Source: Peribacillus cavernae (GTDB lineage: Bacteria; Bacillota; Bacilli; Bacillales; DSM-1321). From it: a stretch of DNA of 64,000 nt. The stretch is taken from positions 292,365 to 356,364 of the forward strand of contig NZ_RYZZ01000007.1 in the NCBI RefSeq assembly GCF_003989135.1. Reading direction: 5' to 3'. A program made the translations under genes and the position numbers. Under the pieces are notes generated by a model that saw nothing but the letters and a program-made list of their open reading frames with translations, did no database searches and was not told the DNA's origin. Below are positions 17,236-26,283 of this stretch, one piece after another (position 1 is the first letter of the stretch; each line of letters begins with the position of its first letter).

Positions 17236-17250
17236 AGGGAGTGAAACTTG

Positions 17251-19032
17251 ATGCGGTTAAAAAGGTACAGTAAAGTGTGGAGCGCACTGGCTATTTCAGC
17301 CATTCTGCTTTCAGCTTGTTCTAATGATGCCAGTTCAACCAAAAAGCCACACACAACAAGAAAGATGGCAGAACAGATGGATACGAAAGAGTTCAGCCAC
17401 AAAACCAATAATGATCAGCCAGATGTAGCGGATGGATCCCTGACTTACGGTCTTGTATCCAATACCCCATTTGAAGGAATTTTAAATAAAGCTTTTTATG
17501 AAGGTGAACCAGACAATAAGGTCATTAGCATTTTTGATGAAGGCCTTTTAGGTACGGATGAAAATTTTATCTACGACCAATCGGGAGCGGCCACATATGG
17601 GATGTCTGAGGATAAGAAAACGATTACGATAAAAATTAAAGAAAACGTGAATTGGCATAATGGAGACCCGGTAACAGCAACCGACCTTTTATATGCATAT
17701 GAAGTAATTGGATCTCCTCAATATAAAGGGGCCCGTTATTATACCCCAATGGATACGGTAGTTGGCATGGATAAATACCATGCAGGAAAGGCCAAAAAAA
17801 TCTCAGGTATTAAAGTGGTCGATGACAAAACCATTTCCATTTCATTCAAGGAAGCCAACCCATCCTTGTTAACTGGTTTGTGGACAGCTCCGTTGCCAAA
17901 GAAATATTTAGCCGGTGTTCCGATTGGAAAGATGGATGCAGCGTATCAAATCCGAAAGAAGCCAATCGGTTTTGGCCCATATAAAGTTAAAAAGATTGTT
18001 CAGGGTGAATCTGTTGAATATGAAAGAAACAATGACTATTGGAAGGGCAGGCCAAAGTTAAAGAGTATTATACTTAAGGTTATAAATCCGCAAATTGCCA
18101 CTGCTTCCCTGAAAAAAGGAGATATTGATTTTGCCGATATTACAGCTGATCAATACGAACAGGCAGTATCATTGACCAACATTGAGGTACTCGGTGGCAT
18201 TGACTTAGCTTATGATTATATCGGTTTTAAATTAGGCCATTGGGATGCGAAAAAAGGCGAAAATGTAATGGATAACCCAAAGTTCCGGGATAAACGGCTT
18301 CGCCAGGCAATGGCTTATGCGATAGACACGAAATTAGTAGGAGAAAAATTATATAAAGGTCTTCGCTTCCCAGCGAATACTGTCTTACCGCCATCCTTTC
18401 CTAAATATTATGCAGGTGATGTAAAAGGGTACAGCATGGATCAGAATAAGGCGGAGAGATTACTTGATGAAGCAGGATACATTGATACCGACAATGATGG
18501 CCTGCGTGAAGATCTTAACGGGAAACAATTCACAATCCATTTTGCCGCCATGAGCGGAAGCGACACCCTTGAACCGCTGATCCAATATTATATTCAACAA
18601 TGGAGAGAAGTTGGATTGGATGTCCAGATGTTGGAGGGACGCCTGCATGAGTTCAACTCCTTCTATAACAGAATTGAAAAAGATGACAAGCAAATCGATA
18701 TGTACGCTGCAGCATGGGGAACCGGTTCCGATCCGGATCAATCAGGCCTCTGGGTAAAAAAAGCGATGTTTAACTACACTCGCTGGGTTAATGAAAAAAG
18801 CGATCGACTGTTGAAGGCAGGCATATCCCTTGAAGCATTCGATGAAACCTACCGTAAAGAGATATATAAACTATGGCAAGCCCATATCAGTGAAGAAGTT
18901 CCATTAATCCCTACCTTTTTCCGCTATCATTTACTAGGAGTGAATGGTCGTGTCAAAGGTGTGACCCTATACGGCGGAGAAGTTGCTGATTGGTACCATG
19001 TATCTGTAACAGAAGAACAACCGGTAAAATAG
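17251..19032 (+). CDS. oligopeptide-binding lipoprotein (SBP family 5)
   Basis: The extracellular binding protein of the importer, 593 residues. The signal peptide ends with the lipobox LSAC (about residues 24-27), so it is lipid-anchored. Family 5 features include ISISFKEANPSLLTGLW, KKPIGFGPYKVKKIVQGE and AWGTGSDPDQSGLW. It is longer than AppA of B. subtilis (543). ATG 17251 is favoured, with GGGAG nine bases away; a TTG directly before it is possible. Being last in the operon and followed by a terminator, it may be made in different amounts from the ATPases. Confidence 0.92.
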   Translation: MRLKRYSKVWSALAISAILLSACSNDASSTKKPHTTRKMAEQMDTKEFSHKTNNDQPDVADGSLTYGLVSNTPFEGILNKAFYEGEPDNKVISIFDEGLLGTDENFIYDQSGAATYGMSEDKKTITIKIKENVNWHNGDPVTATDLLYAYEVIGSPQYKGARYYTPMDTVVGMDKYHAGKAKKISGIKVVDDKTISISFKEANPSLLTGLWTAPLPKKYLAGVPIGKMDAAYQIRKKPIGFGPYKVKKIVQGESVEYERNNDYWKGRPKLKSIILKVINPQIATASLKKGDIDFADITADQYEQAVSLTNIEVLGGIDLAYDYIGFKLGHWDAKKGENVMDNPKFRDKRLRQAMAYAIDTKLVGEKLYKGLRFPANTVLPPSFPKYYAGDVKGYSMDQNKAERLLDEAGYIDTDNDGLREDLNGKQFTIHFAAMSGSDTLEPLIQYYIQQWREVGLDVQMLEGRLHEFNSFYNRIEKDDKQIDMYAAAWGTGSDPDQSGLWVKKAMFNYTRWVNEKSDRLLKAGISLEAFDETYRKEIYKLWQAHISEEVPLIPTFFRYHLLGVNGRVKGVTLYGGEVADWYHVSVTEEQPVK

Positions 19033-19094
19033 TGTCAGCTGTCCTAGTTGCTTTCTTCACTGATGTGAAAATGGAAAATAACCCTCGAAATGAC

Positions 19095-19120
19095 AAGCCG
19101 CTTTTGTTGAAGCGGCTTTT
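19095..19120 (+). terminator. terminator of the oligopeptide transporter operon
   Basis: AAGCCGCTT and AAGCGGCTT form a 9-bp stem with loop TTGTTG, followed by TT. Confidence 0.8.
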
Positions 19121-19183
19121 CGCATGTTATCATGGAAGCAAGCATGGAAAAAATTTCTGTTATTAAAAAAGGGGATGGCTGAA

Positions 19184-20230
19184 TTGTCAATCATTAATGA
19201 AAAAGAAATCGTTTCATACATAAAAGAATTAGTGTCCATTCCAAGTCCATCCGGATATACAGAGACAGCGATTTCATATGTTGCTTCTTTCATGGAAAAG
19301 AAGGGGGTTTCTTATCAGATCACTAACAAGGGTGCGCTGCTTGTGTCCATAAAAGGAAATGATGACAGCAAGCACCGATTGCTTACGGCACATGTTGATA
19401 CCCTTGGATCAATGGTAAAAGAAATCAAAAGCAATGGCCGTTTACGTTTGACAATGATTGGCGGCTTTCGCTGGAATTCGGTTGAAGGTGAATACTGTAA
19501 GATCCATACAGCAAGCGGCAAAGTATACACTGGTACCATCTTGATTAATCAGACGTCCGTACACGTATATAAAAATGCAGGAGATGCTAAACGGGATGAG
19601 ACTACCATTGAGGTGAGGGTAGATGAGTCCGTCAAATCAAAAGAAGAAACAGAGGCTTTAGGGGTTTCTATCGGTGATTTTGTTTCATTCGAACCAAGAG
19701 TGGAGGAGACGGAGAGCGGATTCCTGAAATCAAGACACCTGGACGATAAGGCAAGTGTGGGGATTTTACTTCATTTAGTGGATATGATTCAAAAAGGGAA
19801 CATCCAGTTAAACTATACAACCCATTTCCTGATCTCTAATAATGAAGAGATTGGTTATGGCGGGAACTCCAACATTCCTGACGAAACGGTCGAATACATT
19901 GCTGTAGATATGGGGGCCATCGGTGAGGGGCAGGCCACAGATGAATTTAGCGTGTCCATTTGCGCAAAAGATTCCTCCGGGCCTTATCATTATAAATTGA
20001 GGCAGCATTTAGTCTCCCTTGCAAAGGAAAATAATGTGGATTACCGTGTTGACATCTACCCATACTATGGCTCCGATGCATCAGCTGCCATCCGTGCCGG
20101 ACACGATGTCGTGCATGGATTGATTGGCCCTGGCATCGATGCTTCCCATGCCTTTGAACGGACACATATTACTTCTTTAAAGCATACGGCTGATTTGCTG
20201 CTTCATTACTTGGAATCACCGCTTGCATAG
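19184..20230 (+). CDS. M42 family metallopeptidase (glutamyl/endo-aminopeptidase type)
   Basis: A cytosolic dinuclear zinc or cobalt aminopeptidase of about 348 residues. Metal and catalytic residues lie in LTAHVDTLG, in SRHLDDKASV, in ISNNEEIGYGG (catalytic Glu-Glu), in AVDMGAIG and in GIDASHAFERTH. The start is probably TTG 19184, since the G-rich site GGGGATGG lies at a proper distance; ATG 19175 abuts the G run and the ATG at 19124 lies beside the preceding hairpin. Its place behind a peptide importer suggests that it digests imported peptides, although a terminator separates the two. Confidence 0.88.
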   Translation: MSIINEKEIVSYIKELVSIPSPSGYTETAISYVASFMEKKGVSYQITNKGALLVSIKGNDDSKHRLLTAHVDTLGSMVKEIKSNGRLRLTMIGGFRWNSVEGEYCKIHTASGKVYTGTILINQTSVHVYKNAGDAKRDETTIEVRVDESVKSKEETEALGVSIGDFVSFEPRVEETESGFLKSRHLDDKASVGILLHLVDMIQKGNIQLNYTTHFLISNNEEIGYGGNSNIPDETVEYIAVDMGAIGEGQATDEFSVSICAKDSSGPYHYKLRQHLVSLAKENNVDYRVDIYPYYGSDASAAIRAGHDVVHGLIGPGIDASHAFERTHITSLKHTADLLLHYLESPLA

Positions 20231-20315
20231 AAAATCATGAGGTATATCCCTACTTCATTCCGTTTGGCAACTTTATCTTAGATTCGATTCTCCGCCACAA
20301 ACTGTAAGAAGGACT

Positions 20316-20352
20316 AAAAAACACCCGCCAATCCATTCGCGGGTTTTTTTTA
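20316..20352 (+). terminator. terminator of the M42 peptidase gene
   Basis: ACCCGC and GCGGGT flank a 10-base loop and are followed by eight T residues. Confidence 0.8.
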
Positions 20353-20715
20353 AGGTTGTGAGCTTTCGGGCGCTCCATATAATACTTAACCAATCATTCG
20401 AACGTAGCAGGTGTGTAACTTTTATTTACACCTCTAACAGATACAAATTAAACGATCGAATACTCTGGGAAGAAAATACTGCAGTTTAGAAAAAATAGGG
20501 ATTTAATTAAAAAAATGAAAGATAAAAAAATGAATGTTTCACGTTGCATTTATACATAATACAAGGTATGCATTTTCAACTATAAAAGCAGGTAAACAGT
20601 GAATATTACAGTAGTTTTAATAAATGTGAATTTTCCGAAAATGTAGTTTTGGTTATCTTTCTGCTGGGTATAGTTTTCTGTTTTTACAATTTCTTAAGCA
20701 AAGGTGAGAACATTC
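20353..20715. other. intergenic region with the cphBA promoter
   Basis: 363 bp of AT-rich DNA. A weak hairpin AGGTGT/ACACCT lies near 20410-20434. No riboswitch, open frame or repeat was recognised. The cphB promoter must lie here, but no single site stands out. Confidence 0.4.
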
Positions 20716-21528
20716 ATGAGTGCTGGTCAATTATTGATTATAGGTGGAGCAGAAGAAAAAATCCATGACGGAGAGGTTCTAAGTAAATTTGTTGAATTGG
20801 CAGGGGACAAGAACAGCAGGATTGGAATCCTGCCAACGGCATCCGAAATTCCTGACGACGTTAGCTCTGATTATATACACACCTTTAAACAGCTGGGCGT
20901 AGTGCGTGTTGAAGTGATTAATGTAGCAACAAGAGAATGTGCAGAAGATCCGTCCATCATGGAACTTATTGATTCACTTTCTGCTGTCTTTATCACAGGC
21001 GGCGATCAGAGCAGGCTGTCTGAGTTGATCGGCGGCACGAAATTGCATGAAACTTTAATGGAAAAGTGGAAGAAGGGCATGGTTCTTGCGGGAACGAGCG
21101 CAGGTGCATCCATCATGGCTAAACAAATGATTGTAGCTGCAGACACAAAGCTAAATGATGACAAGCTTACAGTCAAATTAGGGACCGGGTTCGGGTTTTT
21201 GGATCATGTTCTGATTGATCAGCATTTTTCGCAGCGGGCAAGATTTGACCGATTATTAAGCGCCATTGCAGACAATACAGAAATCATTGGAATTGGCATC
21301 GATGAAAATACAGCGATCTTAGTGCATGATAACAAGTTTAAAGTGTATGGAGAACATCAGGTACTTGTTATGGACGGTAAGAGCAGCAATTACGTTAACG
21401 TAAAAGTTTCCGAAAATGGAAGCGAAGAGCTGACCATCTCGGGATTTCAGCTGCATACACTTACTAAAGGCTATAGCTTTGATCTAGCTAACCGTAAATT
21501 AATTCTCGAAAAGGGGATACAAGAATGA
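20716..21528 (+). CDS. cphB: cyanophycinase CphB
   Basis: An S51-type serine exopeptidase that cuts cyanophycin (multi-L-arginyl-poly-L-aspartate) into beta-Asp-Arg dipeptides. The 270-residue sequence shows the nucleophile elbow GTSAGASIMA (Ser about 136), the FITGGDQSRL strand-loop and LIDQHFSQRARFDRL, all conserved in cyanophycinases. ATG 20716 follows AAAGGTGAG; a GTG at 20704 overlaps that site. The stop overlaps the cphA start by four bases (ATGA), so the two are co-translated. The dipeptides would still need an isoaspartyl dipeptidase, which is not seen here. Confidence 0.92.
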   Translation: MSAGQLLIIGGAEEKIHDGEVLSKFVELAGDKNSRIGILPTASEIPDDVSSDYIHTFKQLGVVRVEVINVATRECAEDPSIMELIDSLSAVFITGGDQSRLSELIGGTKLHETLMEKWKKGMVLAGTSAGASIMAKQMIVAADTKLNDDKLTVKLGTGFGFLDHVLIDQHFSQRARFDRLLSAIADNTEIIGIGIDENTAILVHDNKFKVYGEHQVLVMDGKSSNYVNVKVSENGSEELTISGFQLHTLTKGYSFDLANRKLILEKGIQE

Positions 21529-24140
21529 GAATCAACCGTGTAAGGTATTTGAAGGGTCCAAATTACTTTTCATATAAACCAACTATGTTTATTGAAGTGG
21601 ATATTGAGGATCTTGAGTTTCAACCATCAGATACAATACTAGGTTTTAACGAAACCCTTGTAAAAGCATTGCCAGGGTTGGAAAAACATACATGTTCCAT
21701 CGGCTATGAGGGCGGATTTGTTGAGCGCTTAAATCGTGGTACATGGATGGGGCATATATTAGAACATGTGGCGATCGAGCTCCAGACAGCCGCTGGAATA
21801 GACGTAAAACGAGGAAAGACAATAACGGGCGAAAAGCCGGGCATATATTATGTCACATACAGTTATAAAGAAGCGAAATCAGGGCTTTATTCCTTTGAAG
21901 CTGCAATGGAAATTGCCGGCCGTATTCTTAAGGGAGAAAAAGCCATCAATGCTGGGCACTATATCGATCAGGTTGCCGACCTTTATTTTAAACACAAACT
22001 GGGTCCAAGCACGGAGGCTATTTACGATGCCGCTACCCAGGCTAAAGTACCTGTACAAAGGATCGGGGAAGACAGTCTGCTTCGATTGGGGACAGGATCA
22101 AGGCAAAAATTCGTACAGGCCACGATTAGCAGCCAAACATCTAACATTGCAGTCGAAAATTCATGCGATAAACAGTTAACGAAGGAAATTTTAAAAAGCT
22201 GCGGTCTTCCTGTACCGGAAGGAAAAGTGGCCACTTCCATGGAAGAAATATTTGAGATGGCGGCTAGACTGGGATTTCCGCTTGTCATTAAGCCGCTGAA
22301 CGGCAGGCAGGGACAAGGGGTCATTACGAATATTAAAAACAAGGACGAGCTTTTTAATGTCGTAAACTGTCTTGAGCAGCATGTCGATAAATATATTTTA
22401 GAGCGTTATTACGAAGGGAACGATTACCGGTTATTAGTGGTAGACGATTCCTTGATTGCTGCAAGCCTGCGTGTTCCCCCATTTATCATCGGGAATGGGA
22501 AAGACACAATCCAGACGTTAATCAAAGAGGAAAACAAAAATCCGCTTCGAGGCGATGGACATGAAAAAGCAATGTCAAAAATCCCGCTGAACCACATTGT
22601 CTCTTGCTATTTAGAAAAACTGGATCTAACCCTCCATTCAGTGCCTGATAAAGGCAAAATCATTCAGGTGGTCGGAAATGCCAACCTGTCGACCGGAGGA
22701 AAAGCGATCGATGTAACCGACCAGGTACATCCGACGATAAAAAATATTGCCGTTACTGCCGCAAAAGCGATTGGCCTTGACATTGCAGGGATTGATTTTA
22801 TCTGTAAAGATATTTCAAAACCGTTTAACAATGTCGAGATGGCAATTATTGAAATTAATGCTGCACCGGGAATTAGAATGCATCATTTTCCCAGTGAAGG
22901 AAAAAAGCGTGATGTCGGCAAGGCGATTGTGGACTACCTCTTTAGATCACGGGAGGAGTCAGCAATACCGATTATCTCCGTTACCGGGACAAATGGGAAA
23001 ACGACAACTGCCCGTCTCATAAATCATTTCTTGTCTAAAGAAGGAGTTACGGTGGGAATGGCCAACTCCGATGGGGTTTATATCAATAATGTAAGCGTCG
23101 ACGAGGGGGATTGCAGCGGGCCGGTCAGTGCCCGAAAGATCCTAAGTAATCCTGCGGTGGATTTTGCTGTACTGGAAACAGCAAGAGGCGGCATTCTTCG
23201 CGAGGGCCTTGCCTTTCAGCAATGTGAAGTAGGAGTCGTCACCAATGTTACAGAAGACCATTTGGGCATCGACGGAATTGATACATTTGAACAACTTGTG
23301 AAGCTAAAACGGTTAATTCCTGAGGTCGTAATGGAAGATGGTTTTTGTATCCTAAACGCAGATGATGAAAATGTGGCGAAAATGGCCGATTATTCAAACG
23401 GGCAGATCATTTATACATCTATTGATCAGGAAAATCCTAATATTCGTAAAGCGATCAGTGGAAAGATGAGAGCGTGGTTTGTTGATGATAGCGGCTGGAT
23501 TGTTTATGCTTCACAGGGAATCTTGCTGCGGATTTTGCCATGCAAAGAAATTCCGATAACGATCGGCGGATCAGCGAGGCACAACATTTCCAACCTGCTT
23601 CAAGCGATGGCTGCTGCATATACTCAAGGTGTTCCTTTAAATGAATTAAAACAAAAGGCGCTTTCCTTTACCCCGGATGCTGACCTGTCTAAAGGAAGGT
23701 TTAATAAGCAGGAAATGAAAGGTCGGACGATCATTGTCGATTACGCACACAACGTAGCAGGCATGGAGGCTATTTATGATACTGTCAGCGATTTTGATAA
23801 GAAGAGGGTAATTACCGTCCTGGCCAGTCCCGGTGACAGGAAAGATGAGGACATCAAAAACATGGCCTACACAGCAGCAGGTCATACAGACCTTATCGTG
23901 ATTAAAGAAGATGATGATTTGCGTGACCGAGAACAATATGAAGTAGCGAACATTATTCAGGCAGCTTGCCTGGAAAAGGATATGATAAAACAACAAGCCG
24001 TTGTAGTCCTTAATGAGCTTGATGCCTTTAAGAAGGCATGGGAATTATCAGAGCCAGGTGACATGCTGTTGTTTTTTTATACCGATTTTGACTACGTGAA
24101 TGAGTTCTTTGAACTGGTGGGAAAGCATCAATTACAGTAA
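21525..24140 (+). CDS. cphA: cyanophycin synthetase CphA
   Basis: CphA makes the storage polymer cyanophycin by adding Asp and then Arg with two ATPs. The 871-residue protein has the usual three parts: the N-terminal domain (1-160), an ATP-grasp domain (about 210-455, with VIKPLNGRQGQGV and AIIEINAAPGIRMHHFPSEG) for aspartate addition, and a Mur-ligase-like domain (about 485-871, P-loop TGTNGKTTT at 487-495) for arginine addition. LETARGGILREGL is typical of the Mur-like domain. The length matches CphA1 enzymes. cphA is known in heterotrophs but is uncommon in Bacillus. The 3' end is covered by an 81-bp duplication. Confidence 0.95.
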   Translation: MRINRVRYLKGPNYFSYKPTMFIEVDIEDLEFQPSDTILGFNETLVKALPGLEKHTCSIGYEGGFVERLNRGTWMGHILEHVAIELQTAAGIDVKRGKTITGEKPGIYYVTYSYKEAKSGLYSFEAAMEIAGRILKGEKAINAGHYIDQVADLYFKHKLGPSTEAIYDAATQAKVPVQRIGEDSLLRLGTGSRQKFVQATISSQTSNIAVENSCDKQLTKEILKSCGLPVPEGKVATSMEEIFEMAARLGFPLVIKPLNGRQGQGVITNIKNKDELFNVVNCLEQHVDKYILERYYEGNDYRLLVVDDSLIAASLRVPPFIIGNGKDTIQTLIKEENKNPLRGDGHEKAMSKIPLNHIVSCYLEKLDLTLHSVPDKGKIIQVVGNANLSTGGKAIDVTDQVHPTIKNIAVTAAKAIGLDIAGIDFICKDISKPFNNVEMAIIEINAAPGIRMHHFPSEGKKRDVGKAIVDYLFRSREESAIPIISVTGTNGKTTTARLINHFLSKEGVTVGMANSDGVYINNVSVDEGDCSGPVSARKILSNPAVDFAVLETARGGILREGLAFQQCEVGVVTNVTEDHLGIDGIDTFEQLVKLKRLIPEVVMEDGFCILNADDENVAKMADYSNGQIIYTSIDQENPNIRKAISGKMRAWFVDDSGWIVYASQGILLRILPCKEIPITIGGSARHNISNLLQAMAAAYTQGVPLNELKQKALSFTPDADLSKGRFNKQEMKGRTIIVDYAHNVAGMEAIYDTVSDFDKKRVITVLASPGDRKDEDIKNMAYTAAGHTDLIVIKEDDDLRDREQYEVANIIQAACLEKDMIKQQAVVVLNELDAFKKAWELSEPGDMLLFFYTDFDYVNEFFELVGKHQLQ

Positions 24141-24293
24141 CTAGGGGATAATGAGTCGCTAACTTTATGGGTGAATATTCATTTAATAAGAACCACAAAA
24201 AATAATCCACCCTTACAGTAACTAGGGGATAATGAGTCGCTAACTTTATGGGTGAATATTCATTTAATAAGAACCACAAAAAATAATCCACCC
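24132..24293. repeat. perfect 81-bp tandem duplication at the cphA 3' end
   Basis: The copies 24132-24212 and 24213-24293 are identical over 81 bp. The first copy contains the last codons and stop of cphA. Each ends with AATAATCCACCC; only the second copy can form the hairpin at 24283-24322. Perfect identity points to a recent event. Confidence 0.9.
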
Positions 24294-24322
24294 TTGAGCT
24301 TAGTCGGCTAGTGGTGGATTAT
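24283..24322 (+). terminator. hairpin after cphA
   Basis: ATAATCCACC and GGTGGATTAT form a 10-bp stem with a 20-base loop; the following sequence CTTCCC is not T-rich, so its terminator strength is uncertain. Confidence 0.4.
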
Positions 24323-24368
24323 CTTCCCTATTACGCTGATCCCCTTTGAAGGGAACCTGCTATTGTTA

Positions 24369-24407
24369 GACCGTTTGGTGTTAGCGCACCTACGGTCTTT
24401 TTTTATT
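24369..24407 (+). terminator. terminator of the cphBA operon
   Basis: AGACCGT pairs with ACGGTCT, extended inside by GGTG with CACC, followed by TTTTTTATT. Confidence 0.8.
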
Positions 24408-24931
24408 ATATGCGATAATGCGGTAACGCATGTATTAATTTATTATACCCTAGATTTTCGAAAAATCAAACAAGCTATGCTTCGTTACTAAACAGTTTTA
24501 TAATACTCCATTCCCCTTTCGAAAAAAATGTTAAATCCGAACCAGTTAAATAGTAATAAAAGGGAAGGTAAATCAAATTGAAATGATGTAATTATACCTG
24601 GGAACAGAAAAAAAGAATAGGATAATTGGATGAAAAACCAAGCCGATAATTGTTTAAGCCAAAATTAATAGATTCATTGGTTCAGGTTATCCCGGCCAAT
24701 TTTCCCAATATGCAAAAAAACAGTGATATGTACCTGAATTGGATCTAAATAGGTTGTTTTCATAATCTGTTCAATGAATAGTAAGTCTCTTTTTTTTATA
24801 AAAAAAGCAAGATTTTGCTGATAGGAAATGAGGATACAGACATATTGTAGAAATCTGAAAATTTGGAATAAAATAAAAGTACAACAACGAGCTTGCTAAA
24901 TGGGTTGAAAAATGGAGAGGGGCGAGAAAAA
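24408..24931. other. long intergenic region before the subtilase gene
   Basis: About 520 bp of AT-rich DNA with no supported gene. It contains one plausible vegetative promoter close to its end. Short homopolymer runs are common, and I saw no repeats or riboswitch. Confidence 0.4.
24845..24874 (+). promoter_or_regulatory. candidate promoter of the subtilase gene
   Basis: TTGTAG (24845-24850) and TAAAAT (24869-24874) are 18 bp apart, about 58 bp before the start codon. Confidence 0.4.
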
Positions 24932-26197
24932 ATGATGAGGAATCGGAAAAAGCTAGGGGCCGCATTATTGAGTCTGGGTATCGGTTTTTCAATGTTTGCT
25001 GGTGGAATCGGTCCGGTTCAGGCTGAATCTGCTCAGAAAAGTCAGGACAATGTCCGCGTTTTCATTAATGGATCAAAGAGTGATGTTACCAATGCCAAGA
25101 AACATTACCGCATAAAAAGGAACTTTGGCAGCCAGGGATTCACTACTACCGTTAATCCGGCCCAATTGGAAACCTTGAAGAAAAATAAGAATCTGAAAAT
25201 CGAAAAGGTTTCAGAAGTGAAAATTGCCCAGACAAATGCTACAGCAAAGGTAAAGGCCGCTGCCGTACCTTCGACAAGAACACCATGGGGGATTAAAGCC
25301 ATTTATAATGATTCGAGTATTGCAAAAACATCCGGAGGGAATGGAATTAAGGTGGCAGTGCTAGACACAGGCACAACCAAGAACCACATTGATCTAGCAT
25401 CAAACGTAGAGCAATGTAAGGACTTTACTACATCATCAACATATGTCAATAACTCATGTACCGACAGAAACGGGCACGGCACACATGTTTCCGGCACGGT
25501 CCTTGCAAATGGCGGTTCCGATGGAATGGGAATATACGGAGTGGCGCCTGAATCGAAGCTTTGGGCCTATAAGGTGCTTGGCGATAATGGCTCCGGCTAT
25601 TCGGATGATATTGCTGCCGCCATCCGCCATACTGCTGATCAAAGTACCAGTACAGGTGCGCATGTCATCATTTCGATGTCTTTAGGTTCTTCTGCAAAAG
25701 ATTCTCTTATTACCAGTGCCGTGGATTATGCTTACAGTAAAGGAGTACTGGTCGTCGCTGCTGCAGGAAATTCCGGTTATGCTGCGAATACGATCGGATA
25801 TCCGGGTGCCCTGAAAAACGCAGTTGCCGTTGCTGCATTGGAAAATGTCCAGCAAAATGGAACCTATCGCGTTGCGAACTTCTCATCACGCGGCAATCCA
25901 AATACAGACGCTGATTATGCGATTGGTGAAAAAGACGTCGAAGTATCCGCACCGGGAGCTGCGATTGAATCAACCTGGTTGAACAATGGCTATAACACCA
26001 TCAGCGGTACTTCCATGGCGACACCGCATGTCTCAGGACTTGCTGCGAAAGTCTGGGCTTCCAATCCAAGCCTGACTCACACTCAACTAAGAGCTCAGCT
26101 TCAGACAGAGGCTAAAGCTGTTGACATTAAAGGAGGGTATGGATCTGCAACTGGAGATGATTATGCTTCTGGCTTCGGATTCCCGCGTGTAAGATAA
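24932..26197 (+). CDS. secreted subtilisin-like serine protease (S8)
   Basis: A 421-residue extracellular protease precursor. The signal peptide (about 1-31) ends at VQAESAQ. A propeptide with an inhibitor-I9-like fold runs to about residue 125. The catalytic triad lies in AVLDTGTTKNH (Asp), NGHGTHVSGTV (His) and GTSMATPHVSG (Ser). Two cysteines in the insert before the catalytic His (QCKDF and NSCTDRNG) could form a disulfide, as in the sphericase/S41 subtilases of Bacillus, which this resembles. ATG 24932 follows GAGGGGCGAG; an upstream TTG is not needed. It stands alone between its promoter and a strong terminator. Confidence 0.92.
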   Translation: MMRNRKKLGAALLSLGIGFSMFAGGIGPVQAESAQKSQDNVRVFINGSKSDVTNAKKHYRIKRNFGSQGFTTTVNPAQLETLKKNKNLKIEKVSEVKIAQTNATAKVKAAAVPSTRTPWGIKAIYNDSSIAKTSGGNGIKVAVLDTGTTKNHIDLASNVEQCKDFTTSSTYVNNSCTDRNGHGTHVSGTVLANGGSDGMGIYGVAPESKLWAYKVLGDNGSGYSDDIAAAIRHTADQSTSTGAHVIISMSLGSSAKDSLITSAVDYAYSKGVLVVAAAGNSGYAANTIGYPGALKNAVAVAALENVQQNGTYRVANFSSRGNPNTDADYAIGEKDVEVSAPGAAIESTWLNNGYNTISGTSMATPHVSGLAAKVWASNPSLTHTQLRAQLQTEAKAVDIKGGYGSATGDDYASGFGFPRVR

Positions 26198-26208
26198 AGT
26201 CAAATATA

Positions 26209-26244
26209 AAAAAGCTGTCCGCACGAACGGGACAGCTTTTTTAT
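26209..26244 (+). terminator. terminator of the subtilase gene
   Basis: AAAAAGCTGTCC and GGGACAGCTTTTTT enclose an 8-base loop; a classical intrinsic terminator that may also serve the converging yidC2 gene. Confidence 0.85.
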
Positions 26245-26283
26245 CGCGCATTAACGGACAGTAAGCCCCCAACTAGTTTCATC

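Noticed and set aside
23646..23996. Reverse-strand 116-codon frame inside cphA
   Set aside because: It lies fully within the conserved Mur-like domain coding region of cphA and shows no signals of its own.
24028..24291. Reverse-strand open frame with a duplicated peptide
   Set aside because: The repeated peptide only reflects the 81-bp DNA duplication, whose length is a multiple of three; it lies antisense to cphA and its 3' region.
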